Of a DNA stretch of 64,000 nt, positions 12,101-53,505 are shown in pieces (position 1 is the first letter of the stretch; every line of letters begins with the position of its first letter). A program made the translations under genes and the position numbers. Below the pieces are notes generated by a model, which was given only the letters and a program-made list of their open reading frames with translations, searched no databases and was not told the origin of the DNA. The DNA comes from Marisa cornuarietis. Taxonomy: Eukaryota; Mollusca; Gastropoda; Architaenioglossa; Ampullariidae. The DNA lies in contig SMMW01000018.1 in assembly GCA_004794655.1 (NCBI GenBank), forward strand, positions 581,001 to 645,000. Direction: 5' to 3'.

Positions 12101-15100
12101 AAAAGAATTTGAATTAAGCTCAGGTAAATGCTATGCCATGCCTATTTGTAAGAGTAACAGACACCTGAAATCATTTGTGCCATCTGCAGTCCAGTTGCTC
12201 AATCTTAGATGAATTGTCAACGATGTGTGTGTGTGATGTTGTAGGTGCATACTTGATTTCCTTGTTGCAATTTTTCTTTTTATCTATATATATATATGTA
12301 TATGCTACTTGCCCACTTCTTTTTTATTTTTCAATTTTTTATTTATTATTATTATTCTTTTTTTTTCATTGTTGAACTAGAGCACATTCCCATATTCAAA
12401 TTGCCCACTGGGAGAAATAAAGTTGGTCATTGTCATTGTCAGGATGCCACATATTGTTCTACGTTATTCTTAAAGTGGTAAGACAAATTAAATCGTGTGA
12501 TTTTAGGTGTTGCACAAAGTGTCTCAAGTGTTTTACATTTTCATTAAAAGTTAACATGCTTATAATATTCTTTGAGCTTCAAAATAAACCCAATCAAATA
12601 AATAAGAAAACTGTCTTGCTTTCATGGAGTGCCAACCTTGGAAACTCTAGCCACATCAAGCCTTTTTTTCTTAATGCAAGGGAGGTAACCAAACATCCCG
12701 CGAAATAAAATGGGACTAAATAATGCTGCTGGAATCTTCCAATTAATCAAGACACTGATACAATAAGAACGGTAAAACCTATACTCATACCCTCTTCTGT
12801 GCCATAGATTTATGATGGTGGTAAATAGTGCTGCTGCAGTTTAAGGAGGATATTTAAATGTCATCACACTTTTTTTTCATTATTTTCCAAAATACTTCAT
12901 TTCCTAAGTTGGAAGTTTTCAAGCATCTTTTAAAATTTACATTATGTGCATAAGAAAATTATATGGTGTAATTGTATTCTCTTTGATATAAAAATGTATA
13001 CCAGATTTCCTTTAGGAAAAAAAATTTGCAGCCACAACTATTTAAATAACTTTTTGTATGCTCCAGCACACTTTAAGGCTACAAGCAGTGTATTTTCTCA
13101 ACCAAACCAATTAACTAGTAGAAATATATGACAATTCAAATAAAAGGGTAAGATATCAAATGTATTGATATCAAACATAAAGTGCTCAAAATGTTTTTAA
13201 AATTTGTCATTGTTAAAGTCAAGACTTGCATCTTTGCTAAGTTCTCTCACCATAAAGGAGAAACACATTTATCTAATTCATCATCACCATTCCATTGTTA
13301 ATCTTCGAGGAGCATAGGGCTGCAACAACACCTTGCCAGCGGACACGGTTTAGGGCAGTCCCCCCCCCCCTCCGTTGGGCCCATGTGGTTCCGGCATCTT
13401 TTGCCTTGCTCTCTACTGAATCTGTTTTGGCGTCCCAACTCTCCTCTTCCCCTGAGGGTTCCATTTATCTAATTCACATACTATTTTTGATATGCAACTT
13501 TTGATTACTGCCCATTGACTCAACAGCGATCACTATTGATGATAGTATTATGCAGTAAAAATCTCTCGATTTTGTGTTGCTTAGAAAAAGACTATATCTT
13601 CAAGTGTAAAGGTAACAACTCTAAGCTGACCCCATAAGACTTGCACAAATGGCTAATCATTTTCCATTTGCTCTTACCCTTTTTAACCCTTGTGGTACCA
13701 GCAGCGTTGATAAAGAAATACATTCCCAACTGCTCAATTTCATACTCTTAAGCCTTTGTATTTCAGTTTTAAGAATAGCATTACAGGTATTCGTACCTCC
13801 TGGCAAACTCTTCTTCTGCCTCTGATAAAAGTGGTGCTTGATTTTCCCCTCTCTTTTCTTCTTTTTCAAATGCATAGCTGGTGAATTTTTCTATCTGTTC
13901 CACAAATAAAATCCTCATACACGTATATACTTCATGTACGCCTGCATATTTGTAGTACATAAAATCATAACCCATTCCCTACCCAACCCCCAACATACAC
14001 ACACATATATGCTGTTAATTAACTTATTTAATCCATAATATTACTTATAAGAGCACAATAACTGTTCACTTGAAAGGTAGTTCATTAAGATTCCCAATTA
14101 AATAACAAATGGAACTGAGGAAAATAGCGATGAGAATTAGAAATAAAATTTATTTACAAAGTAATAAACAAAATAATCAATAAATAATAATCATAAATAA
14201 AAAGTATATGCTCAAAATAATTTCATACCTTACTAAGCCTCAGACGCAGATAACTGCTGATGACAAATCGTACTCTGTCAATCTGAAAAAGGAAACCCAT
14301 AATGTATTTTGAAACTTGGCTTCCTGATGTTCAAAGTTTAAAAAAATGAAAAAGCAATGCCCAGGATATACTCAATCCACATGATTTTCCTGACTAATTT
14401 TGCTTATGTAGAGTGAATTTCTACATGTACAATGTTCAGCTTGTACTTAAGGGATGAAAGGGGGCTATTCAGTTAGACTTTGAGGGGAAAAAAAACCCCC
14501 TATTTCTTTGTATTTTGTACTGACTTTACGTCAGCCATTAGGTAAAAAAAAAATTCCACTTTAGTAGAGATATTATAATCTCCTCTGCACAAAGACTTCT
14601 GGCCTACCATTTCTTTTAATGCCCCTAATTCCCCTTTATATATATATATCACTTGGTTCAAGATAAAAATCAACATTACAATGACTGGCTTATAACTGAA
14701 GACTGCAAAGACGACAGTGGTGAAGTTTGTTTTTTATTATTGCAGCTCTGAGATAAACATTAGACCAAGAAACCTATACATTTTTAGAAAAGAGAAAGTT
14801 GAACTTTGCAATAAAAGAAAATTCCTTTGCCCGTGCTACCCGGCAAAACCACGATCGTGGCCTTTCAAACCAAGAGAGTTAATAGTTATAGTGTTTACTA
14901 AAGTAAACAGGCTGAAAAAGATAACTTAGATTTAAACATCAACAAACAATTAACTCATTTGAAAAAAGTTAAAATGAAACATCAGCTATTTCAGGCTGAC
15001 CAATAGATCTTTGAAAAAACAATCAAATCATAAGACCACCTCCATGCGATGAAGACTAATTTTGAGGTCACCCTTTCTGGCTAATCGGAGATTTTCCTCC

Positions 15101-15953
15101 ATGGCATGGACTTGCTCAAGCATGCATTCTACTAAATCTGTCTTGCTTTCCAGAAGATCAGGGGAAAACTTTTCATTCAGCCAAGCCTGCAAGATTAACA
15201 AAGTGCATGTCAATTAGGTATAACTTATTTGCAGTTTTCTGTGGCACTAGTTTGTAATCACTCTAAAGTTAGACCTACATGCCATCAAGTGCTTCCTTTT
15301 TTTGGATTTTTACCTCGAATTACAGGATGTGATCCACCAATCCAGGCAGTACTTTCTAGTAATTTAACTTTAAATTATGTAATGTGATCTTACTAATAAA
15401 ACTCATCAGCTTTCATGCATAAAGGTTAGTCATCACCTCAGTTAAAAATATACACAGGACTGTTTGCCAAATGTCTGTTTAAAACTTAAAATATCTCTTA
15501 TGTTTACTTTCCTTATTTTAGAGCAGACTACACTTTTAAGTGAAATGTTAATGTTTTGATCATATTTGCAGTCAAGAAAACAAAGCAAAAACTCTATAAT
15601 TGTATTGAAGCCCAATGAATCATGGATTTTGAGGTTGTTGTTACTGCTACTGATAGCATGGAGAAAGTGATAGTATTCGTATGCAATCGAAATACAAATG
15701 AAATGAGTTGTTTGCTGTTGGGGTTAGTTTTGTCCCATTAGTCGATTTGGAGAGACACATGACAAGAAATAGTCTCCGTCACTATAAGTCGATCGAGGTC
15801 TAACATTTGCTTGGGTTAGATATAATCGAGTGCAAGTACCACAACTGAACATACCTCTTCTAACTTTTCTAAAACTTCAGCGGCCGTCATTTCGATGTTT
15901 TCTTCTTCATCTTCTGCTTCATTACCGCTATTATATATATCGATTTCTGACAT
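3019..15953 (-). CDS. GINS4: GINS4 / SLD5, GINS complex subunit (six coding exons, C-terminal exon missing)
   Basis: Subunit of the GINS tetramer (SLD5, PSF1, PSF2, PSF3), which with Cdc45 and MCM2-7 forms the CMG replicative helicase in the nucleus. Coding exons in transcript order: 15953-15855, 15186-15040, 14282-14229, 13894-13797, 3921-3833, 3109-3019; lengths 99, 147, 54, 98, 89 and 91 nt, and every junction keeps frame with GT-AG introns. The 192 residues match the SLD5 pattern: acidic N-terminus, AWLNEKFSPDLLES, VECMLEQV, MEENLRLARKGDLK, SSYLRLRLSK, ALRHMPP and the B-domain strand PNLDSYVFLRV. Animal SLD5 is about 223 residues, so roughly 34 C-terminal residues (the end of the B domain) are not seen; they should follow the donor at 3018 and probably lie left of position 1. 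Intron 4 is about 9.9 kb and loaded with nested retroelements. Identity is from family knowledge; exon edges are read directly. Confidence 0.93.
3833..3921 (-). CDS. GINS4: GINS4 exon 5
   Basis: Reads YLESIKGHFSTLALRHMPP then IMQSMEKELA. ALRHMPP is the SLD5 signature between the A and B domains (vertebrates ALKHMPP). Acceptor ATGCAG, donor GTACAT, ending in phase 1. Confidence 0.93.
4187..4430 (+). repeat. Two tandem copies of a 122-bp unit
   Basis: TGTCTGCCAGTCAATTTTTT starts at 4187 and again at 4309, and the copies stay nearly identical to 4308 and 4430. The second copy runs directly into LINE A sequence. The few differences suggest a recent duplication. Confidence 0.9.
4431..6205 (+). 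mobile_element. LINE A, 5'-truncated non-LTR retrotransposon (left part, interrupted)
   Basis: Encodes most of a reverse transcriptase: GKSPGVDNVPAELLKQGG, LPKKGNSKQCQNYRTISLIS, EEQAGFRPRRSTVEQIF, FIDFKKAFDRVW and the catalytic RFADDIYLLAG, then the C-terminal KTILQGTLEGGRRRRGQRKN region. It is dead: a TAG replaces an expected Trp codon at about 4963, the frame is lost at about 5384 just before GVRQGC, and a TGA sits near 6188. The endonuclease half is absent. Its 3' end lies at 10818-10936 beyond an inserted element. A possible target duplication CTGAGTTGTTTT is at 4404-4415 and 10937-10948. Clade not assigned. Confidence 0.88.
6415..7499 (-). pseudogene. LINE B reverse transcriptase, C-terminal half (two further frames)
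   Basis: The 7499-6846 frame gives MDFEKAFDSVDRETIWKLMQ, VRTGVRQGCMLSPTIF and the catalytic LDFADDISLLSHKQQH. A second frameshift near YLGSIVSK moves the 3' part to 6810-6415: TFVNRCLRHILNIRWPD, KRKWGWIGHTLRKPADN and RVRWRGVVAALCS. Two frame breaks in an otherwise undamaged polymerase suggest recent decay, or an assembly error. Confidence 0.85.
7625..9421 (-). CDS. LINE B endonuclease / reverse transcriptase, N-terminal 598 residues
   Basis: AP-like endonuclease (about residues 28-280): RIGTWNIRTLYEQGKSAQVA, ETRWNGSG with catalytic E63, QCYAPTN (136-140), GDMNAKVG (171-178) and the TDHH motif with D267/H268. This nicks the target for target-primed reverse transcription. A charged helical linker follows (about 330-440), then the start of the reverse transcriptase: GKAAGPDGIPAEALK, LGYLVKLPKKGDLTQCSNWR. 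The frame closes after LERLKMP where a frameshift moves the polymerase into the next frame at 7499. All endonuclease residues I can check are intact. Confidence 0.9.
   Translation of the reverse strand: MEGPMTCADESPREVSSSTYLLTAKAKTRIGTWNIRTLYEQGKSAQVAQEMKNYGIKLLGLCETRWNGSGQTRLSSGETIIYSGHEDPDHDHSQGVAVLMTQEAARALITWEPVSPRLMSARFNSKGRKITIIQCYAPTNAAKEEEKEDFYNSLQALVDRTPRRDLKIIMGDMNAKVGDNNTDKEHIMGKHGVGNCNENGELFTDFCLFNDLVIGGTVFPHKTIHKTTWTSPDGNTENQIDHITIDRQFRRSLLDVRVKRGADAATDHHLLVATMKIKLRSFHDSSDRPHHKFNVQFLRDRNKQEEFNCEVKNRFAALEGLLEETVTNHWTRIQETWKTSCTHVLGKKGKQHKEWLNIKTWQKIEQRKELKQKINQCQDQQEKEELRAKYWEINREVKKSARDDKRQFTHKMAEEAEQAAGQNNTKRLYEITRILAGRKNTNACRPIKDKNGSAITGDAETRSRWVEHFDEILNRPSPTTTLDIPPAAEQLQVNTSPPTKAEIIKAIKSLKSGKAAGPDGIPAEALKADPTAAAEMLHPLLKKIWEQEQVPADWKLGYLVKLPKKGDLTQCSNWRGIMLLSTPSKVLTRIILERLKMP
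10818..10936 (+). mobile_element. LINE A, 3' end (right part)
   Basis: After the CTGTA at 10818-10822 the frame reads VQDLLTIAQNRQEWQALSAA and ends GARQGTTD stop, the usual end of this reverse transcriptase family. It joins GRP at 6194-6202 in frame if one CTGTA is dropped. A short GACT repeat tail follows at about 10927-10937. Confidence 0.87.
10999..11090 (+). repeat. LINE/SINE 3'-end fragment with ATT-rich tail
   Basis: TTGTAAAGCACATTGGGCTT and then a GATATAAAGT motif followed by TTATTATTACTAT, the layout of many CR1/L2-type 3' ends. LINE A appears inserted just upstream. Confidence 0.5.
11191..13265. other. GINS4 intron 4, mostly unique AT-rich sequence
   Basis: Apart from the LINE 3' fragment at 12375-12442 and a TA run at about 12285-12300, no repeat or exon was recognised. 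Confidence 0.6.
12375..12442 (+). repeat. LINE 3'-end fragment
   Basis: AATTGCCCACTGGGAGAAAT AAAGTT followed by short GTCATT repeats resembles a common invertebrate LINE 3' terminus (stem-loop, AATAAAG, simple tail). Too short to place in a family. Confidence 0.45.
13281..13461 (-). mobile_element. LINE B-family 3' stub with perfect target duplication
   Basis: Only 181 bp, flanked by the 15-bp repeat CATTTATCTAATTCA at 13266-13280 and 13462-13476. On the minus strand it reads NRVRWQGVVAALCS, matching the 3' end of LINE B (NRVRWRGVVAALCS), and ends in a GATG-type tail next to the left repeat. It contains a 10-base C run at about 13361. A textbook severely 5'-truncated insertion in GINS4 intron 4. 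Confidence 0.92.
13797..13894 (-). CDS. GINS4: GINS4 exon 4
   Basis: Reads IEKFTSYAFEKEEKRGENQA then PLLSEAEEEFARR, ending in phase 2 inside the second Arg codon. The donor is GTACGA. The frame continues at 3921 across a 9.9-kb intron. Confidence 0.9.
14229..14282 (-). CDS. GINS4: GINS4 exon 3
   Basis: An 18-codon exon reading IDRVRFVISSYLRLRLSK, the conserved SLD5 helix (vertebrates have RIRYVLSSYLRCRL). Acceptor TTTCAG, donor GTATGA, phase 0 on both sides. Confidence 0.92.
14652..14882 (-). mobile_element. piggyBac-like non-autonomous element, copy 1
   Basis: Shares about 230 bp with the copy at 35509-35750. Right end CCAAGAGAGTTAA with the TTAA target; the left end is replaced by a TA-repeat tract. 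Holds the perfect palindrome CCACGATCGTGG at 14849-14860. Lies in GINS4 intron 2, between exons 2 and 3. Confidence 0.78.
15040..15186 (-). CDS. GINS4: GINS4 exon 2
   Basis: Residues 34-82, 49 codons, phase 0 at both ends. AWLNEKFSPDLLESKTDLVE and MEENLRLARKGDLKISLHR are close to vertebrate SLD5. Acceptor TTGCAG, donor GTGGTC. This is the main A-domain helical region. Confidence 0.94.
15855..15953 (-). CDS. GINS4: GINS4 exon 1
   Basis: Residues 1-33, phase 0. The start is the first ATG of the frame, giving the acidic stretch EAEDEEENIE and then MTAAEVLEKLEE, the SLD5 N-terminal helix. The donor GTATGT follows directly. Confidence 0.92.
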
Positions 15954-16210
15954 TTTTCTGTTATCAATATGCAAAATTTGACTTGTCGTCTGCTCTTACC
16001 AATTTCCCGCGGAAAGTGCATTAAAATTTCAAAGCATAAAACTTACGAAATCAAAAGATGAAAGCAAAATCGTTAGTTGAATAGTAATCAGTTAAAGATT
16101 TTGATCATCATCTTTCAATTAGTGGTACAAAAATCACCACACTCATTAATTTCTGCATAATATTTCAATCATCGTTTTTGGCGAGATTAGTGAGACGTCG
16201 CTGGGGAAAT
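15954..16210. promoter_or_regulatory. Bidirectional promoter between GINS4 and tankyrase
   Basis: The two start codons face away from each other with 257 bp between them, so this interval plus the first exons must hold both promoters. A CCAAT box at 15999-16003 overlaps the sequence TTTCCCGCGGAAA at 16003-16015, whose first half fits the E2F consensus TTTSSCGC. GINS subunit genes are known E2F/cell-cycle targets in animals, so the site fits GINS4; shared control of tankyrase is inference. No clear TATA box was seen on either side. Confidence 0.7.
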
Positions 16211-47386
<31,176 letters not shown>

Positions 47387-49450
47387 AAAAACTGAAATTT
47401 TAAAGTGAATACTTAATTTATTCAAACTACAGCCAGTTGAACCTTGGTAGGAACAAGAGGTTCATCAAACAAGCCAGTGATAACAGACAGCAAAACATTG
47501 GGTGCTTGTTAACCTTCGCAGCAACTGAACATCCACATGATTCTTACAATGAGCATTTGCGGTGACCACATTGTGGTTGGTTGTTATTGCTGGTTCAAGT
47601 CTTGAGACTATTAAGAAATAACTCAAAGCCTGGTTTGCATAAACAGACTTTGTAGTTAAAGTTCTGTCAGCGATTTTCACCTGAAAAAGTTGGCGATAAA
47701 GTTTGCAGTACTATATGTGATAATCGTTTTTGAAGAAAAAAATCTGTCTTAGATCCCTCCACCTCCCCCCAGAGGTTTTGAATTTAACTCTTCAAATACT
47801 GGTTTGTATTTTTTGTGAGATTGTATCACAAAAAATCTGAGGCAGGGCTGGAGCAGATCATTGGCACAATGATGGGTTAGTGGCAATAATGTCTGTGAAC
47901 TTATTTACTCTCAGCAGATCCATTTATGGACAGAATGGTTCTGATGATCAACAGTGTAAAATTTTTCTTTGAATTTCACCGGTTCTTTGATAGCTGATTT
48001 TGTCATTCCTTTTTACTTCTTGCCCCAAATGATGGACAAAGTCTGAGATTTTCATGTATGATTATCTCAGAGCTTATTAACCACTTCAGTCCATGTATCT
48101 AAAAGATCTCGCAACATTGCAAAGAGAGATTTTTAAATGAAGTAACAATGGGCTTGCTTCACAGGACTGCAGGATGCATGAGTTACAGTGCCATAAGTCT
48201 GTAGCACCATAATGTTGAGATTCAGTATTGAGCCTTTTCTTGATTTTGTGTGGTGGGTCAGCCTCGTTGCAACTGCAGCAGTGTTGACACGGGCATGGCC
48301 TTGTATATCAAGTAATAACACTAATGGAGGCAAAATGATATCAGGTAACATGCCTACGATGTCAAATCTTTTAATTGAGAACATATGCTTGAAACAGAAG
48401 AGAAGCCCAGATTGTTTATTTACACTTTTCGACGATACCTGGACCTAATAGTATGCTGCTGCACTGCTGAAGGTTGGCATGTAAAATGCCCTACAGATTG
48501 CAGGTTTTTTTTCGTTCTTTCCTGCATCTCTTTAATAGAAGAAAAATGGATGGGGTTTTGTGTGCACATGTGTAAGTTCAATGCACATTTATATGGGAAA
48601 AAAACTCACCTCTTTTGATCCACTCTGAAAAGTAATGCCTGTGGCTCAGTTACAATTAGAGTATACATGCTTCAGATACACTGTTGTGGATAAGTTGGTG
48701 TGTGTGCACATGTGCATGTGTGCTTGTGCTGGTTGTATGCACTGCAGAGGGAAAGAAAGTTTACAGTGTATTGTAAAGTATGCTCGTAACTTTGTGACAG
48801 GTGGATTTGACATTATTTATTTCAATATGTAGTGTACAGTGCAGTCCATATATCGTGAGTTTCAGGTGAAAAGAACAAAAATTGGCTCATGTTAACCACC
48901 ATTTTGTTAACCAATTAAAAAATGAAAAACAAAAGGCAAGTTTGTGTAGGGTGCTGATGGAATTGTACTTGGTTTTCTTTAAATATATGCAAATACGAGG
49001 CAAACAATGCTCAACATTTTTGCATGACACAAACTACACAAGAACAGCCTTTTTCACTGAGCAGTTTGCAGCAATTGCATTAAAACTCTCTGACAGCTTT
49101 GCTCTTTAGGGTGTTGGTATGGGTGTCTGTTAGGTATGTTGTTTTTGATTGTTCTAGTGACGTTTCATAAGTGAACTCTTGCTTACATGGCACAGAAATG
49201 AAAAGACTGTTCAGAATTATGCTAGAAAGTCAGCATTGGTCAGTGTGTTTCAAGATGACCAGTATGAATATTTTAAGGAAGTCTGCTTGTAAAGGCTTTT
49301 CTAAGATATCCCATGATAAAAAAAAGCTTGAGGTACTGAGGGCAGTCTTGGTCTGGTTTCCCAGCGCTGATCACAAGATATGCCAGTAATACATCCATGG
49401 ATGGACAGTTTGACATTTGAGAATAAAACTTGTGTATGTCTGCAGACCAC
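47387..49450 (+). terminator. Probable tankyrase 3' UTR and poly(A) signal
   Basis: About 2 kb without a recognisable gene follows the tankyrase stop. AATAAA at 49422-49427, followed at once by a GT-rich stretch, is the best poly(A) signal I see, which would give a 3' UTR of roughly 2.05 kb. The end point is a proposal only. Confidence 0.4.
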
Positions 49451-49689
49451 CTAATTTGTACAGCACTTCATTTGTGTGATATGGGTAATATATTAAGCAT
49501 AAGAACTGTGTATAGTAGACAAAAAACTACATTGGGACTCACTAACAATAACAAAAATTTTCTGTGAAATAAGTAGACTTCATTGCACAAGGAACAAGGC
49601 TGAAAATTTTAGAGTTGTCTTTTTTAAGGGTCAAATCTTTCTGTGTAGCCCATGCTTATATGAACTGGACTGTACTGTACTGTACTTTA

Positions 49690-49735
49690 TCACTGTGTGT
49701 GTGAGAGAGAGAGAGAGAGAAAGAGAGGGTGTGTG
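49690..49735 (+). repeat. GA/GT microsatellite
   Basis: Alternating GTGTGTGTGAGAGAGAGAGA, GAGAAAGAGAGGGTGTGTGT. Simple repeat in the presumed intergenic space. Similar TG runs are at 16611-16626 and 16849-16872 in tankyrase intron 1. Confidence 0.9.
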
Positions 49736-50850
49736 TTTATGTGTGTATTGGTGAATGCACACTCTTAATTGCTTCTGTGTTCCATTTTGTTTGTTTTTTT
49801 TTCCTCCAAACATCTTAACAGGGTAGTGTAGTTCCCTAAAGTGTTGATCTTTGTAATACAGACAGTTTGTCTCCCTGATTAAAGGTGCCAATTTCACAGT
49901 GTCATCGTCTGCCTACATTTAGATTGGTCCTTCCACTTCTAGTGGCAAGTGTAAGTTAGCAAGTGTAAACTCTGTAGTCTATGAAGACAAAGAAATGGTT
50001 TTGTTACATAAAACAGCAGCTTTTCTCACTTAAGGGCTTATTATAACTTCTTCCAAAATGCAGAATATAAAAATTAGCTTTGTATTCCAATACACAGTGA
50101 AGAAGTTTGTAAACAAATAGAAATTGCATCCTCCACAAGAATCCACGTTTGGCAGGTCTTATTTTTGCGTTACCCATCTGTGCAGGAGATAACTTAATTC
50201 TCCTGTAACTTTCTTCTCAGCAGAAAGTGTCATTGAAGATGTGTGTGTAAAATAGTCAAGTTTGGGAATGATGAACTATCAAGAGCTCATGGCAGTCTGG
50301 GCTCTTCAAGACAGATGTTAGCATGTTTAAGGTGGCATTAACACCAGATACATTCAAAGGGCCTCTTTTGTATTTGCTGGTCACAGGACTCGCAGAGCTA
50401 CAATGTGGCGTATTGAATAGAATTGTCACCATTTTCAATGTCTCCTTTTTGAAAAGTTTAATGTTTTCAATATTTGCTTGTGTGTGTTTACAGATGGGCA
50501 AACAAAATTAGGACCCCCTCAAAACTGATGATTGTATATTACAATCAGTCCTTTAAAAAGTCATAGGTGATGTAGGTGATATACCACTCAAGCATGAAAT
50601 CCACCTATAAAATGCATGAATCTGTTTGAAAATTTCAATAGTCATGACACTTGAGCTATCTCCAGACAGGAAATTTTACAGGATCATCCTTGTACAAAGC
50701 TATCTGTCCCAGCAGAAATGCTTGCATCCTTTTGGCTGAAAAAGGCATACTTATTACTTTCAAATGAAATCACTGTAACAAAGTAGCAAGTCAATATGAG
50801 CACAAGTCACAAGATGGCGTCAACAAGTATGAAAGATATATGTATTATAT

Positions 50851-51047
50851 CCTCCCTTGGAGAGGAGGAAATTGGTGTTTTATGCCAAGACAGCAACTAA
50901 GGCTATATCACAGCAAGGCAGCCAGCCCTGAAAACAGGTGCCACATGCAGAGAAGGAACAGTGTGCCCGAGACGAGAACTGAACCCAGGACAGCCAACCT
51001 TCACTGTATTGGTAACAGATGTTAACCGTTGCGCCACCGGACCGCCA
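50851..51047 (-). mobile_element. tRNA-derived SINE, minus copy
   Basis: Read on the minus strand: GGTCCGGTGGCGCAACGGTT (A-box region), CAATACAGTGAAGGTTGGCT, GTCCTGGGTTCAGTTCTCGT (B-box GGTTCAGTTC), then the shared body ending TTGGCATAAAACACCAATTT. The best tRNA-like head of the four copies. Confidence 0.84.
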
Positions 51048-53429
51048 TTTTTTGGTGAGAAAACAGCAACAACAAAAATTAAGGTAGAAAATTCAAGAAC
51101 AGCTGCTACCATTTATCATATATCATTGAACTAAAAACCACATGCATCTCGTGCAATGGTAATGGGAAGTAAAACATGTCTTTGATGCATTTGTAATGCT
51201 GTCCAAACTTGAAATCTGAACTCTTCAAACGCGGCAGAAATATTTGCTTTTCCTTTATGCAGTCACCCATTACCATTTATTGCTTTTGATTATGATACGA
51301 CTGTGCTAGTGGTTCTGCATGACAGGAGATTAACGCTTGTCCTCTTTATGGTTATTACACGGGAGGGGCAGCCCAACTGCATACAGCGATTGCTGATGAT
51401 CGGTCTTTGTGTCGAAGCTTTTAATCTTATTTCGCATCGACAATCGAAGTGGGCAGATAATCACTGCCACAAGACTGCGCATTTACCTCCCCTACTGTTT
51501 TTCGTCCGCCTATCTGGAAACATTTGTTGTCATAAAAAAACACATCAAAAGCTGTCAAACACTTCATCTTTCAAGTAAAACTACTGGAATAAAGATTGAA
51601 AAAAGAAGAAAATAATCGGCTTCTTTGAGCTTCAGCTATCGACAGGAGGTGGGTGGGGAAACCAGCTAAACACGACTGAATCATGAAGACAACATAATGT
51701 CCCCAGGCAGGCCATAATATGAATCATAATTTGTCGGGTGTTGTTGCGGGTCTAATGGCCAAATTTCGCTAGACGCCGACCAAAGTCTATTTGTAGTTCA
51801 CCTGAAGGCTCGACCCCATCCCCATGCCTCCCCCTTTCTGTGTGTGTTTGTGTTGAAAAACTGGCAAATGCATTGGTGGATTATGGCTGGTTCATGGAAT
51901 GCAAATGCAATTATGAATACATGCACTTGAAAAAATTTCAAAACTCATCAATGTCAGCATTGCAACTGGGACAAATAGCAGATTTAAAAAAATCTTGGTC
52001 GGCCATGAAATCTGCAGCTTGACAGATTGGGCACGCTCAAGACTCGCCTTCATGCTCAGCACGTGTGATATATTGATCTTACTGTTTAATATTTCCCATC
52101 CAATTTCTATCTGACACCATATATAGAGATGAAGTCAACTATGTTTCTTTTCTTGTGGTGAAATGTTCCTTTGGTTTGACTGTGAGGATGACGACTGTAC
52201 AAAGACTTAATTTGTTGGTATGGGAAGTGATCAATATTGGCAATATTGACATAAACCTTGCAATCAAACTGGCAAGGCTTCAATGTAAAGAGATTAAAAT
52301 AGTCACTTATATGGATTGTTTGTGGGCTCACTGAATCATTCTCTTTGCTGTGGTTTTCATGTGTATAATGATAGCTGCTTACACTAGGTTAAAAATAATA
52401 TTGATTAATAAGTTGAGCAGCAAAATACTTTAAGTGAAAAAATTTGTTAAACCTGCAAAAATATTTAAAGACTAAATTTAGTCATATTAATTAGTGATAT
52501 GACAAAATTTCTGAGTAAATTTGTCATCAGACTTTGCTGATCTCTAAATAATGATAATAAATAAATCGTCAGACCATTGTACACTTGAGTCAGGTGATCC
52601 GACAAGACATCGAACATTTTGATATTTTTTTTCTTTTTGGAAGTGCTGCGCATGAGGTAAATGTTAAGAATGTAAATATCAAAAGATGTAAAGAGCTTTT
52701 ACATGCAGCTTGTCATAGTTAGACTGGCAAATTATAAATCATTTTATAAATCAAATTATCAAATGATAATGCTAGTCAGCACCACCCGCAGATGGAAACA
52801 TGACCGCAGAAATATTCGGCTTCAGCCTTCACTTCTAGAGTTAGGGTTGAATTGACATTCCCATATTTCCACTTAGTCGCAAATATCAGTGAAGAGGGCC
52901 TGGTGGCATTTCATAACTCTTGATTGTGTTCTCACTGGTAGCAGTTAGTGGCCAGGCAAGAGCAATTAATATGTGCGTTTGTGTGCGTGTGCACATAAAA
53001 GAGGTGGAGAAATAGGAAATGTGCGAAGAATAAATGACGACATATTAATGATGCTTCCTTAATGATAAAAGCACATATGCTTATATGGAAGTAGAAACAT
53101 GCTACACTTTTGTTAAATGGCCTTTCTTTCATTAAGTACACCGTAACACACAGGCCCTCTGGAATGAAACGAGTTTAAAAAGGAAAACTTGAAATCATCA
53201 TAGGTCCATTCAAAGGTATTAATAATGATTTGTTGATGTCCTGTCAATCCTTTTCAACTTGCATACTTTATTTTATTTATTAATAATGAGTGATCAATTG
53301 CAGGAAAAAGGTGTTAACACACACATCTATAATTGTAAATTTACATTCGGAATATTATGCCCAATTACTTTTGTCATCTTTGAAATTTCAAAATCTACTA
53401 TTATTTACTTAAAAAATAACAATTCATTA

Positions 53430-53505
53430 AATAATAATAATTACTATTATTTCTATAGCACCTTTCTTCACCATTAAGGTGAACTCAAAGTTCTTTACAC
53501 AGGAA
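53430..53505 (-). repeat. LINE 3'-end relic
   Basis: On the minus strand: GTAAAGAACTTTGAGTTCAC, CTTAATGGTGAAGAAAGGTG, CTATAGAAATAATAG and an ATT tail; same motif order as 18606-18700. Confidence 0.55.

Noticed and set aside
47465..47680. 71-residue minus-strand frame in the tankyrase 3' region
   Set aside because: No domain, no splice or regulatory context, and it lies in the probable 3' UTR.
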